Assembly (NCBI RefSeq): GCF_001514195.1
Contig: NZ_KQ948734.1
Location: forward strand, 588,462 to 652,461
From: Streptomyces griseorubiginosus
GTDB lineage: Bacteria; Actinomycetota; Actinomycetes; Streptomycetales; Streptomycetaceae
Reading direction: 5' to 3'
Length of the DNA: 64,000 nt
Part shown: piece by piece, positions 8,339-15,695 of the stretch
Layout: each line of letters starts with the position of its first letter
Numbering within the stretch: the first letter of the stretch is position 1
Notes under the pieces: generated by a model
Databases searched by the model: none
What the model saw: the letters and a program-made list of their open reading frames with translations, nothing else
Told to the model about the DNA's origin: nothing
Program-made: the position numbers and the translations under genes

Positions 8339-9286
8339 CTACGGGGTGCCGTTGGCCGGGAACGTCCACACCGCGTGGCTGCCGGGCCCGACGGTGAGCG
8401 TGGAGTTGCCGATCCGCTCCACGTGCCGGTCCTTCACGGGCCGGTTCAGGGACATGGTGACCCGCTGCAACCCGGCCTGCGCGCGCGGCACGGCGTCGAG
8501 CCGGATCGTGGTGCCGCCGCCCTCCGCGACCACGCCCCCGCCGGTGACGGTCCGCACGGCGAACCCGCCGGCCCGCAGCAGCGGCACGGTGTCGGCGAGG
8601 TCGCCCTCGGTGACGGCGAGGTGGACCGAGGTGATGTCACGCATCAGGTGGTTGCGGTAGTCGTCGGAGAGATAGCGCTCCCTGCCGACGTCGCCGGGAA
8701 AGCTCGCCGGCTCGGTGTTGCTGCGGGGATCGGCGAAGTACTCCGGGCGGTACTCCATCGCCCAGGCCTGGAAGGCGTCGTACTCGGTGGCGGTGAGCAG
8801 GGCGTCGAACCACGGCACGGGCACCCCGTCACCGAAGTCCCGGGTCTGGAGGAACTCGATGGGGGTGGCGCCCTCGCTCTTCATCCGCTCGGCGACCGTG
8901 GCCAGGTCGCCGTCCCGTTCGGTCGACACGCCCAGTCCGGCGGCGCCGAGGGTGCCGTCCGGGCCGGGGAGGTCACCGACCCCGAACAGTTCCAGGTAGG
9001 TCTCGCGCCCCCGCAGATAGCGGCCGGTCCAGGTCTGCCCGCCGGAGCCGGTCGTGGTGCGGACCTCGAAGCTCGCGAAGTCCTTCAGGTAGTCGGAGCG
9101 CTCGATGGCATCGGCGGTCTCCCGGTCGAGCACGCCGTAGGAGTGGTTGTAGAACAGCAACTGCCGGTCATAAGAGGCTCCGCTTCCGCTTCCCTCGGCC
9201 TGGGCCGTGCCCACACCGCCCCCGACCGCTCCGACGAGGGTTACGGCGAGTACGACGATCATCCGTAATGTCCGACGAATCAGCAT
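8339..9286 (-). CDS. Secreted DUF5829-like protein
   Basis: The 315-residue product has a Sec signal peptide: MLIRRTLR, then a hydrophobic core to about residue 25, then a cleavage site near AQAEG. The mature part begins QLLFYNHSYGVLDRETADAIERSDYL, which I associate with the DUF5829 family of unknown function. VOC-like folding is possible, because a conserved His-Tyr and a repeated strand pattern (HLAVTEGDLADTVPLLRAGGFAVR) are visible. No catalytic motif can be named. ATG 9286 was chosen because the signal peptide begins there; the frame extends to 9535 through repeat DNA. It is convergent with the VOC gene and divergent from msrA. Confidence 0.75.
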   Translation of the reverse strand: MLIRRTLRMIVVLAVTLVGAVGGGVGTAQAEGSGSGASYDRQLLFYNHSYGVLDRETADAIERSDYLKDFASFEVRTTTGSGGQTWTGRYLRGRETYLELFGVGDLPGPDGTLGAAGLGVSTERDGDLATVAERMKSEGATPIEFLQTRDFGDGVPVPWFDALLTATEYDAFQAWAMEYRPEYFADPRSNTEPASFPGDVGRERYLSDDYRNHLMRDITSVHLAVTEGDLADTVPLLRAGGFAVRTVTGGGVVAEGGGTTIRLDAVPRAQAGLQRVTMSLNRPVKDRHVERIGNSTLTVGPGSHAVWTFPANGTP

Positions 9287-9370
9287 GCGGGGATCGTAGG
9301 ACAGGGTGTTCGCGGCCGAACCTCCTTTTCGGCGGAGGCCGAATGATGGGGAGGCGGCGTTTGAGATGCC

Positions 9371-9418
9371 GTACGGCGGCACGTACGGCGGCACGGACGG
9401 TGGCACGGACGGTGGCAC
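9371..9418. repeat. 12-bp tandem repeat, four copies
   Basis: Units of GTACGGCGGCAC (twice) and GGACGGTGGCAC (twice) run from 9371 to 9418, ending 8 bases before the sigma-R-like promoter of the following msrA gene. Confidence 0.85.
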
Positions 9419-9426
9419 AGGGGGGC

Positions 9427-9452
9427 GGAATCGGCGGGACCCTTCCCGCGTT
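9427..9452 (+). promoter_or_regulatory. Sigma-R-type promoter of msrA (first copy)
   Basis: GGAAT (9427-9431) and GTT (9450-9452) are exactly 18 bases apart, which is the established Streptomyces sigma-R consensus (GGAAT-N18-GTT). The start point would be near 9459, about 75 bases before the ATG at 9535. MsrA is a known sigma-R target in S. coelicolor. Confidence 0.65.
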
Positions 9453-9534
9453 GAGCACAGTGGGCGTGGACTGCCGGTGAGATGTGGGCCGAGCGCCTCG
9501 AGTGACCGAGCGGACAGATATGGGAGGAGCGGCA

Positions 9535-10047
9535 ATGGCTGCGCAGACGCAGAGGGCCGTGCTGGCGGGCGGATGCTTCTGGGGGATGGAGGAGCTGATC
9601 CGCCGTCTTCCCGGTGTGACGGCGACCCGGGTCGGATACACCGGGGGCGACGTGCCGAACGCGACGTACCGCAACCACGGCACCCACGCGGAGGCCATCG
9701 AGATCCTCTACGACCCCGAGCGGACCGACTACCGCACCCTCCTGGAGTTCTTCTTCCAGATCCACGACCCGAGCACCAAGAACCGCCAGGGCAACGACAT
9801 CGGCCTCAGCTACCGCTCGGCGATCTACTACGTCGACGACGAGCAGAAGCGGATCGCCGAGGACACGATCGCGGACGTGGACGCGTCCGGTCTGTGGCCC
9901 GGCAAGGTCGTCACCGAGGTCGAGCCGGTCGGCCCCTTCTGGGAGGCCGAGCCGGAGCACCAGGACTACCTCCAGCGCTACCCCGACGGCTACACCTGCC
10001 ACTTCCCCCGCCCGGGCTGGAGGCTGCCGGAGCGGGCGAAGGACTGA
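9535..10047 (+). CDS. msrA: Peptide methionine (S)-S-oxide reductase MsrA, first paralogue
   Basis: The 170-residue cytosolic enzyme reduces methionine-S-sulfoxide in proteins back to methionine, using thioredoxin or similar donors. The catalytic Cys14 lies in [10 protein letters not shown], and the family motifs [25 protein letters not shown] and [17 protein letters not shown] follow in order. Only one further cysteine is present ([10 protein letters not shown]), so resolution of the sulfenic acid differs from the second paralogue at 13637-14302, which ends in [13 protein letters not shown] 9535 follows GGAGGAG. A sigma-R-type promoter lies upstream, consistent with thiol-oxidative induction. 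Confidence 0.93.
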   Translation: MAAQTQRAVLAGGCFWGMEELIRRLPGVTATRVGYTGGDVPNATYRNHGTHAEAIEILYDPERTDYRTLLEFFFQIHDPSTKNRQGNDIGLSYRSAIYYVDDEQKRIAEDTIADVDASGLWPGKVVTEVEPVGPFWEAEPEHQDYLQRYPDGYTCHFPRPGWRLPERAKD

Positions 10048-10105
10048 GGCGTAGGGGTGAGGCGCGGGACTGAGGCGTAGGGCTGAGGCGCGGCCTGACG
10101 CGCAG

Positions 10106-10164
10106 GACTGGTGCACCGGAGTCGACGCGCAGGACTGACGCACCGGAGTCGACGCGCCGGACTG
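10106..10164. repeat. 27-bp tandem repeat, two copies plus a partial
   Basis: Units beginning GACTG at 10106 and 10133 share the core GCACCGGAGTCGACGCGC, and a third begins at 10160. The array fills most of the gap between msrA and the convergent metallo-hydrolase gene. No gene is seen in it. Confidence 0.8.
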
Positions 10165-10225
10165 CCGGCCACCCTCCCGCCGCCGTACTCGCTGTACGGA
10201 CGCGCGGGAGTGCAGGTGCGCCCTC

Positions 10226-10993
10226 CTACCGCCCTCGAACTCGTGCCTGCTGGAGGTTCGAGCGGTGGGGGGCGGCCAGCCATTCCGCGGCCGTCAGGCG
10301 TGCGTCGGCCGGTTCCTCTCCCCGTCGCAGGGCGGCGATGTAGGCGCGGTCGGCGGTGAGTCGGTCCGTCACCTCGCTGCCCGTGGCGAGGGCGCCGTGG
10401 CCGGGGATGACGACGTCGGCGTGGGCGGCGGCCTTCTCGAGGAGGTCGAGCGCCGTCTCGTAGGCACTGAGCTGATCGTCCTGACGGATGTCCAGGAGCG
10501 GGATCAGCACGTCGGAGAGCATGTCGCCGACGAGCAGGACGCCACGGTCCGCGAGGAGCAGCGCGGCGTGGCCGACGGCGTGCGCCCGATGCTCGACGAC
10601 CTCGCCGGGCAGGGGACTGCCGTCCTCGGGCAGCGGGGTCACGAGCGCGACCAGGTCGAGAGGAACGCCGGACGCGCTCTCCGCCGCCATCGCCTGAGCC
10701 CGCTCCCTGGCCTGGCCGGCGAGGTGGGCGCAAGGGGCGGTGGCGTAGCGCGGGACGTCACCGAACCGGGGGTGCCAGAGCAGGTGGTCCCAGTGGGGAT
10801 GGGTGGAGAACCCGGCGACCACCGGCACACCGAGCCCGTCCACGTCATCGGCGAGCCGGTCCAGCTCGGCGCCGTGGATGCCGGGATCGATCAGGACCAG
10901 CCCGTCGTCCCCGCGCACCACGACCGAGTTGGACCAGACCCACTCGCTCTGCCGCACCCAGACCCCGTCCGCGACCTGCGTCAGCTCGCCCAT
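10226..10993 (-). CDS. MBL-fold metallo-hydrolase
   Basis: The 255-residue protein has the metallo-beta-lactamase fold signature. It reads DGLVLIDPGIHGAEL, then FSTHPHWDHLLWHPRFG with the HxHxDH metal site, then a later His in AHAVGHAALLLADRGVLLVGDMLSD (Asp ligand), and PGHGAL near the end. The family hydrolyses lactones, thioesters, nucleic acids or lactams; the wording resembles general cytosolic hydrolases and not a secreted lactamase, as no signal peptide is present. ATG 10993 has AGGGAG at about 11001-11006 on the coding strand. It stands alone between repeat DNA and a hypothetical gene. Confidence 0.88.
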   Translation of the reverse strand: MGELTQVADGVWVRQSEWVWSNSVVVRGDDGLVLIDPGIHGAELDRLADDVDGLGVPVVAGFSTHPHWDHLLWHPRFGDVPRYATAPCAHLAGQARERAQAMAAESASGVPLDLVALVTPLPEDGSPLPGEVVEHRAHAVGHAALLLADRGVLLVGDMLSDVLIPLLDIRQDDQLSAYETALDLLEKAAAHADVVIPGHGALATGSEVTDRLTADRAYIAALRRGEEPADARLTAAEWLAAPHRSNLQQARVRGR

Positions 10994-11117
10994 GTCCACT
11001 CCCTTTCGCTTTCGCTCGCTCACGGAGTGGGGACTGCGGGCGGCGACCGAACTCATCGTTGCGGTCGGGTTGGGTTTCCGCGGTCGCGGCCAGCCTGTGC
11101 TGCCGCGAGGCCGGCTG

Positions 11118-11795
11118 TCATCCGTACAGCTGGGCGACACCCCCGGGGCTGTGATCGACGTCGACGTCGGTGTCGCGCGTCCAGAGGGACAGATCGCTGC
11201 TCGTCGCTACGGCAAGGGTCTTCCCGGAGGGGGAGAATCCGGCGGTACGGAGTTCGGAGGAGCGGGAGTCGAAGATGTGCCACCAGTGCTCCCCGTGCGG
11301 ACCGGAGTGCGGCAGACCGCCGTCGCGCGAGAGCAGGACCCGCTCGTTCGGCCAGGCAGGGGCGACGACCTCCAGCGTCCAACCGTCTCCGCTGCTGCTG
11401 TGCAGCTCTCCGCCGAAAAGCCCGGCGATGCGCACTCTGCTTCCGGCAAGCGGTCCCAGCCCGGAACACCACAGGGCGGGATCCGCGCCACGCGGGTCGT
11501 CCTCGTCGTCCGGGTCGCGATCCCGCGCGATCCTCTCCCCGGTGACGGTGTCGAAGAGCCCGTGACCGTCGTGCGAGACCACCATCACCAAGTCGTGGCC
11601 GGTGCCGGGGTGCGAGGCGAAGCCGATACCGAGAAGCCCACCGACAGGGGTGCAGGCGATGCGTCGCCAGGGCTCAGGGGCCGCGATCACGGGGGCGGCG
11701 AGAAGTCTCTGCCGGAGCGCGTGCTGATACGGGGAAAACGTCGGTTCTGGAACTGGCTGGTCGACCGGAGAACCGACCTTCGTCCACTTCGTCAC
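11118..11795 (-). CDS. Hypothetical protein with beta-propeller-like repeats
   Basis: I do not recognise the family of this 225-residue protein. It contains segments such as DLVMVVSHDGHGLFDTVTGERIARD and LRTAGFSPSGKTLAVATSSDLSLWTRDT. The second looks like a WD40/YVTN blade (a hydrophobic strand, SPSGKTLAVAT, then an LW pair). No signal peptide or membrane segment is evident. It starts with GTG at 11795 with no strong ribosome binding site. It lies in the mosaic stretch between the two msrA genes. A partial propeller or immunity-type cytosolic protein are both possible. Confidence 0.6.
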   Translation of the reverse strand: MTKWTKVGSPVDQPVPEPTFSPYQHALRQRLLAAPVIAAPEPWRRIACTPVGGLLGIGFASHPGTGHDLVMVVSHDGHGLFDTVTGERIARDRDPDDEDDPRGADPALWCSGLGPLAGSRVRIAGLFGGELHSSSGDGWTLEVVAPAWPNERVLLSRDGGLPHSGPHGEHWWHIFDSRSSELRTAGFSPSGKTLAVATSSDLSLWTRDTDVDVDHSPGGVAQLYG

Positions 11796-12004
11796 GCATC
11801 CATGATCCGGCCTTCGGCGGACGCAACCAACTGCGTTGATGCGGAGCGAGCGGTGCCGTGATCAGGATGGTGTTCGCAGTGTTAGCAGCGTTAGTAGTGT
11901 TCGCCGGTGCCTCATGTCTTCCTCAGGAATTGCGAGGAAGCCGGGAGCCCGATTCCAGGACTGACATGATCGCAGGAGATGCTGGTACGTCTGGAAGGAC
12001 CGAA

Positions 12005-12526
12005 ATGCCGCGCTGGACCCGCGCAACAGGACTGAGCCTCCTGTGCGCTGCGACGGTCTTTCCCACCGCCGCGTGCACAACAGATCATCCGGACACCAGG
12101 CAGGCCGCTCAGCCTCGGCACTCCTCCTCGGCCCGTCCCGCGACGGCGACCTCCGCACCGAGCACCGCACAACCCTCCGTGCAGACCCCTCCGGAGCTGG
12201 ACGTCAGCGAGAGTCTTGCCGCTCGCCAGGGGATGACCAGCGGGGGTGCCAGTGTCGCTTACAGCAAGGGCAGGAAGGGCCAGACCCTCATCATCGCGGT
12301 GCGCTGCCAGGGCGAAGGGAAGATCAAGGTCGCCGTACGGCCCCTCCAGGTGTCCTTCTCGCAGCCATGCGTCGCCGACGAGAGCAGCACCAATTACAAC
12401 GAGGTGGACCTGACAGGGGCGGACCGCGGCGGCGTCGCCTCGGTCGAAGCACCCTCAGGCGTGCGCTGGTCCATGACCATCGGCCACGGCGCACCAATGC
12501 GGGCAGAGTCACCCGAGGGAGGCTGA
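12005..12526 (+). CDS. Putative secreted lipoprotein
   Basis: The 173-residue product begins MPRWTRATGLSLLCAATVFPTAAC, a lipoprotein signal with lipobox TAAC, followed by a Ser/Ala/Thr/Pro-rich linker (about 25-65). A small beta-rich C-terminal domain has two cysteines (VRCQGEGKIKV and QPCVADESS). I do not recognise the domain. ATG 12005 follows GGAAGGAC. The frame is open to a GTG at 11858 and would add a second hydrophobic segment with two TTA leucine codons (at about 11879-11894). That longer form would be bldA-dependent, but the lipobox argues for the shorter one. Confidence 0.65.
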   Translation: MPRWTRATGLSLLCAATVFPTAACTTDHPDTRQAAQPRHSSSARPATATSAPSTAQPSVQTPPELDVSESLAARQGMTSGGASVAYSKGRKGQTLIIAVRCQGEGKIKVAVRPLQVSFSQPCVADESSTNYNEVDLTGADRGGVASVEAPSGVRWSMTIGHGAPMRAESPEGG

Positions 12527-12581
12527 GCCTCACAGGCCGGACGCGTCGCGTGGCTTGCGGTACGTGTCCGGGACCAGTTCG

Positions 12582-13175
12582 TCATCCGTGCAACGGGGCG
12601 AGGACCTCGTCCTCGACGGGATAGGGGCGCTCCTGGGGCAGCAGCCGGGCGGCGGAGTCCAGGTCACCGCTGCCGACCAGGGCGTGGATCTCGTGGGCGA
12701 GCGGGGTCACGTCGCGTATGGAGATCGTCCACTCGTCGGCGTAGCGCCGTGCGGCCTCACCTGAGAGGCCCAGTTGCAGGGACCGGTACGGCATGGGTTG
12801 CAGGCGCAGATCCCGCTCGGGATCCCACTGCACGCGCGCGGGAGCACGCTTCAACTGGCGTTGCCAGGTGGCCCGGTCGGGGTGCAGGCCATGGGCGTAG
12901 CTGGACAGACACGCGTTGCGCAGCGCCCAGTCGAAGCCCTCACGGCTGATCTCGACAGCGAGAACGGTCTCCTGCCCCTCCTTGGCACCCCAGCCGCACC
13001 GGTACATCATCCACAGGAACGACGGCTTGATCCACGTCATCCTGTCCCGCTTCCACGCGGCCGGGAAACGACCGTCGCGTGCGGCCGGCAGGCCGATTTC
13101 GCGGGAGTACGCCTGGTAGACGGTGATGGTGGAGTCCGAGTGGGCCGCACGGATCCTGCGTGTTGGTTCTTCCAT
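12582..13175 (-). CDS. DUF4291 family protein
   Basis: The 197-residue protein matches the DUF4291 pattern: TITVYQAYSREIGLPAARDG, then RMTWIKPSFLWMMYRCGWG, VLAVEISREGFDWAL, VQWDPERDLRL and SLQLGLSGEA. The function is unknown; these cytosolic proteins are widespread in bacteria and fungi. ATG 13175 begins MEEPTRRIR, which is the usual N-terminus. The frame remains open upstream through a fragment of an msrA gene (13242-13286), so an annotation pipeline may over-extend the start. It lies downstream of the 112-residue gene in the same direction. Confidence 0.85.
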   Translation of the reverse strand: MEEPTRRIRAAHSDSTITVYQAYSREIGLPAARDGRFPAAWKRDRMTWIKPSFLWMMYRCGWGAKEGQETVLAVEISREGFDWALRNACLSSYAHGLHPDRATWQRQLKRAPARVQWDPERDLRLQPMPYRSLQLGLSGEAARRYADEWTISIRDVTPLAHEIHALVGSGDLDSAARLLPQERPYPVEDEVLAPLHG

Positions 13176-13241
13176 GGCGTACAGCGTGAGGTGGGCCGGT
13201 GCGGGCAGCCACCGATTTTCGGCGAAGGTCTCCCGTTCGCA

Positions 13242-13286
13242 GTCCAACCCGCAGTACCCCGCCGGGTTCTTGCCGAAGTACTGCTG
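13242..13286 (-). pseudogene. Fragment of an msrA 3' end
   Basis: Bases 13242-13286 match 13685-13729, inside the second msrA gene, at 42 of 45 positions. In translation the fragment reads [16 protein letters not shown], against [16 protein letters not shown] in MsrA. No start, active site or rest of the gene is present. It sits between the DUF4291 start and the stop of the 112-residue gene, so it appears to be a scar of recombination between msrA copies. Confidence 0.75.
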
Positions 13287-13305
13287 AATGCATGTGCCTA
13301 GTCGC

Positions 13306-13644
13306 TCATCGCTCGATGTGGCGGGGGTCCGGCCACGCTGAGACCGGCTCGTCGGCGACCGAGTAGATCTCCAGGAGCGACAGGTAACCGTCCTCGGTGC
13401 AGACCAAGACACCGGCCGAGTGCGGGCCGGCGTACCCCTCCTCCACGGCAGGGTTGTCGTGCGGCGGAGCGGGAGCCGCCGCCGTGCGGTCCACCTCCAG
13501 ATCGACCGTCGCGCAACCGCAGCCACACCTGCCCACCACCCGCGCGTGGGGAACCTGGGCCAGGAGGGCGCCGCTGACCGGGTCTGAGCCGGACAGCAGT
13601 GCACGCAGCGTCGCTGCCACGTCCGGCGGCAGTGGCTCAACCAT
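13306..13644 (-). CDS. Hypothetical protein with CGCGC motif
   Basis: The 112-residue protein has [21 protein letters not shown] in its middle, a tight C-x-C-x-C cluster that could bind metal or form disulfides, then [22 protein letters not shown] and a C-terminal SAWPDPRH. I do not know its function. Its ATG at 13644 overlaps the stop of the upstream msrA gene by 8 bases, so the two are probably translationally coupled. It is enclosed between the intact msrA tail and the duplicated msrA fragment at 13242-13286, which suggests it arrived or moved by recombination in msrA. Confidence 0.75.
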   Translation of the reverse strand: MVEPLPPDVAATLRALLSGSDPVSGALLAQVPHARVVGRCGCGCATVDLEVDRTAAAPAPPHDNPAVEEGYAGPHSAGVLVCTEDGYLSLLEIYSVADEPVSAWPDPRHIER

Positions 13645-14302
13645 CCGTCATCGCCAGGCCGACCGGGCAGGAGACACCCGTCCCGTCCAACCCGCAGTAG
13701 CCCGCCGGGTTCTTGTCGAGGTACTGCTGGTGGTACCCCTCCGCCGGATAGAAGGTGCGGGTCTCGGCCGGGAGGATTTCCGTGGTGATGGTGCGGTGGC
13801 CCGAGTACGTGAGGACCTTCTGGTAGGCGGTTCGGGAGGACTCGGCCAGTGCTGCCTGTTCGGGGGTGTGGGTGTGGATCGCCGAGCGGTACTGGGTGCC
13901 CACGTCGTTGCCCTGGCGGAAGCCCTGCGTGGGGTTGTGGGACTCCCAGAAGGTCTTCAGGAGGCGTTCGTACGAGATCAGGGCGGGGTCGTACACCACC
14001 CGGACCACCTCGGCGTGGCCCGTGAGGCCCGAGCAGACCTCCTCGTAGGTGGGGTTCTCGGTGTGGCCGCCCTGGTAGCCGACCAGCGTCGTCCAGATGC
14101 CCACCGGGAGCTTCCAGAAGGTGCGTTCCGCGCCCCAGAAGCAGCCCATGCCGAAGTCGGCCGTCCCGTAGCCCTCGGGGTAGGGGCCCAGGAGCGGAGT
14201 GCCGAGGACCGTGTGCCGGTCCGGGACCCTGAACACCGGCTCCGGGCGGCCCTGCAACGCCTGCTCGGGCGTGGGCAGAACGGGCGTGCGGCCGAACAGC
14301 AT
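13637..14302 (-). CDS. msrA: Peptide methionine (S)-S-oxide reductase MsrA, second paralogue
   Basis: This 221-residue MsrA carries about 40 extra N-terminal residues compared with the first copy. The catalytic Cys54 is in [13 protein letters not shown], with [26 protein letters not shown] and [17 protein letters not shown] following. Recycling cysteines are in AGYCGLD and VSCPVG near the C-terminus, as in the well-studied E. coli-type enzymes with a C-terminal tail. It repairs methionine-S-sulfoxide. ATG 14302 is preceded by AAGGAG. A sigma-R-type promoter lies at 14420-14445 on this strand. The stop overlaps the next gene, so they are likely one operon. Confidence 0.93.
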   Translation of the reverse strand: MLFGRTPVLPTPEQALQGRPEPVFRVPDRHTVLGTPLLGPYPEGYGTADFGMGCFWGAERTFWKLPVGIWTTLVGYQGGHTENPTYEEVCSGLTGHAEVVRVVYDPALISYERLLKTFWESHNPTQGFRQGNDVGTQYRSAIHTHTPEQAALAESSRTAYQKVLTYSGHRTITTEILPAETRTFYPAEGYHQQYLDKNPAGYCGLDGTGVSCPVGLAMTDG

Positions 14303-14419
14303 GACGCGGGCTCCTTCGTGAGCGGCTGGGGAGGCGGACGTGAGGACACGCGGAGGGTTGGCGGTGAGCGGCTGCACCGTGCGCCGTGCAGTGGCCGAAT
14401 GCGCGGCCGTGGACGCGTC

Positions 14420-14445
14420 AACGCTTGCGTCCCGACCCGCATTCC
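14420..14445 (-). promoter_or_regulatory. Sigma-R-type promoter of msrA (second copy)
   Basis: On the minus strand GGAAT (14445-14441) and GTT (14422-14420) are 18 bases apart, the exact sigma-R spacing. The -35 element is supplied by one unit of the 12-base tandem repeat at 14427-14498. The leader to the ATG at 14302 would be about 110 bases. Confidence 0.6.
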
Positions 14446-14498
14446 GACCCGCGTCCCGACCCGCGTCCCGACCCGTATTCCGACCCGCATTTTGACCG
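14427..14498. repeat. 12-bp tandem repeat, six copies
   Basis: Six units of the form GCGTCCCGACCC or GCATTCCGACCC run from 14427 to 14498. Units 2 and 5 contain ATTCC, i.e. GGAAT on the minus strand, so the array overlaps the msrA promoter region. Confidence 0.88.
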
Positions 14499-14534
14499 TC
14501 CGCCCAAGCCGCCGCCCTCCCCCGACCGGCTCTC

Positions 14535-15695
14535 TCAGCCAGAAGTCCCCTCGCCCCCACCCCCGTTCAGATTCCCCACGCTCAGATCCCGCATCCGGCA
14601 GAACGCCGCCGCCGGATCCGCCCGGTACCGCCACGGCAGCGCGTCCACATAGCCGTCGACCAGCCGGAACTGCTCCACCGCGGCCTCGTCCCGGTCCTGG
14701 AGGCTCAGGTAGTACGCCAGCATGTGTCGCGCCTCCGCCAGCCGCGGATGGGCCGGATCCGCCGCCGTCACGTCCGCGAGCAGCGCGTCGACCAGGGTCC
14801 GCATCTCCGGCGTACGGTCGGCGTCCGTCGTGTCCGACTCGTCGTGCTCGAAGTGCGCGATCAGCGGGAAGACCGTCATCAGGCTGCCCGGCGGGGCCTT
14901 CTCCGCGGCCTCGGCCGCGAACTCCCGGGCCAGCTTCTCCGAACCGCGCCACTTCGCGCACCAGTACTGGAGGGCCATGTAGTGCGCCTCGTAGTGGTGC
15001 GGGTCGCGTTCGGTGATCTCCTTCCAGATGCGTTCCATCTCGATGTGCGGGTCACCGAGTCCCAGCGCGGTCGAGATCCGTCCGATGTACGGCACCGGGT
15101 CGCCCTCGACCGCGAGTTCCGCCGCCCGCGCGTGGTGCTCGCGGGACTGCTCCATGACCCGGCGGAAACCGGCGAACTGCTCGGCGGTGGTGTACTTCGC
15201 CTGCTTCGCCCCACGGATCTTCCCCGCCAGCGCCACCGTGCTGCGCGCCCTCACCAGGGCGGCGCCCGGGTCGTCGGGGCGGACGCTCTCCCAGGCCAGC
15301 AGCCAGGTGTCGTCATCGGCGGCCATGTCCGCGAGCCACCAGCTGTGGAAGGACCGGTTCTCCCAGTCCCGCCCGGCGGCCGTCGCGTCCAGCAGATCCG
15401 CGGCCGGCTGCCAGTCGCCGCTCCTGGCGGCCGCGACGGCGGAAGCGAGCACCGCCGGGACCGGCGCCGCGGAGTCCCTGTTCTGCTCCTCGGGCGGCCG
15501 CATCCCCAGCGCGGCGGCCGCGGCCGGCAGCTCGTACGGCCGGTCGGCGTCCTGCTCGGAGCCGTTCTCCCCGGACCCGTCGTCCGCCCCGCGCCAGCCC
15601 TCCAACGCGCCCTGCACGATGGCCTTCAGGAAGTACAGGCCCAGGGCGAGCAACGGCAGCCCGATGACGCCCAGAACGATCCAGAGGATGATCAC
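14535..15695 (-). CDS. One-helix membrane protein, paralogue of the 17580-18698 product
   Basis: The 386-residue protein has an N-terminal membrane helix (residues about 2-27) and a cytosolic helical domain. Residues about 180-290 read [16 protein letters not shown], then [32 protein letters not shown], then [18 protein letters not shown]. The same blocks occur in the gene at 17580-18698, so the two are paralogues. The helical-pair spacing suggests TPR-like repeats. The GTG at 15695 overlaps the M48 protease stop by 4 bases, so it is co-translated with it. I do not recognise a named family; a role as an adaptor of the protease is inference. Confidence 0.75.
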   Translation of the reverse strand: MIILWIVLGVIGLPLLALGLYFLKAIVQGALEGWRGADDGSGENGSEQDADRPYELPAAAAALGMRPPEEQNRDSAAPVPAVLASAVAAARSGDWQPAADLLDATAAGRDWENRSFHSWWLADMAADDDTWLLAWESVRPDDPGAALVRARSTVALAGKIRGAKQAKYTTAEQFAGFRRVMEQSREHHARAAELAVEGDPVPYIGRISTALGLGDPHIEMERIWKEITERDPHHYEAHYMALQYWCAKWRGSEKLAREFAAEAAEKAPPGSLMTVFPLIAHFEHDESDTTDADRTPEMRTLVDALLADVTAADPAHPRLAEARHMLAYYLSLQDRDEAAVEQFRLVDGYVDALPWRYRADPAAAFCRMRDLSVGNLNGGGGEGTSG

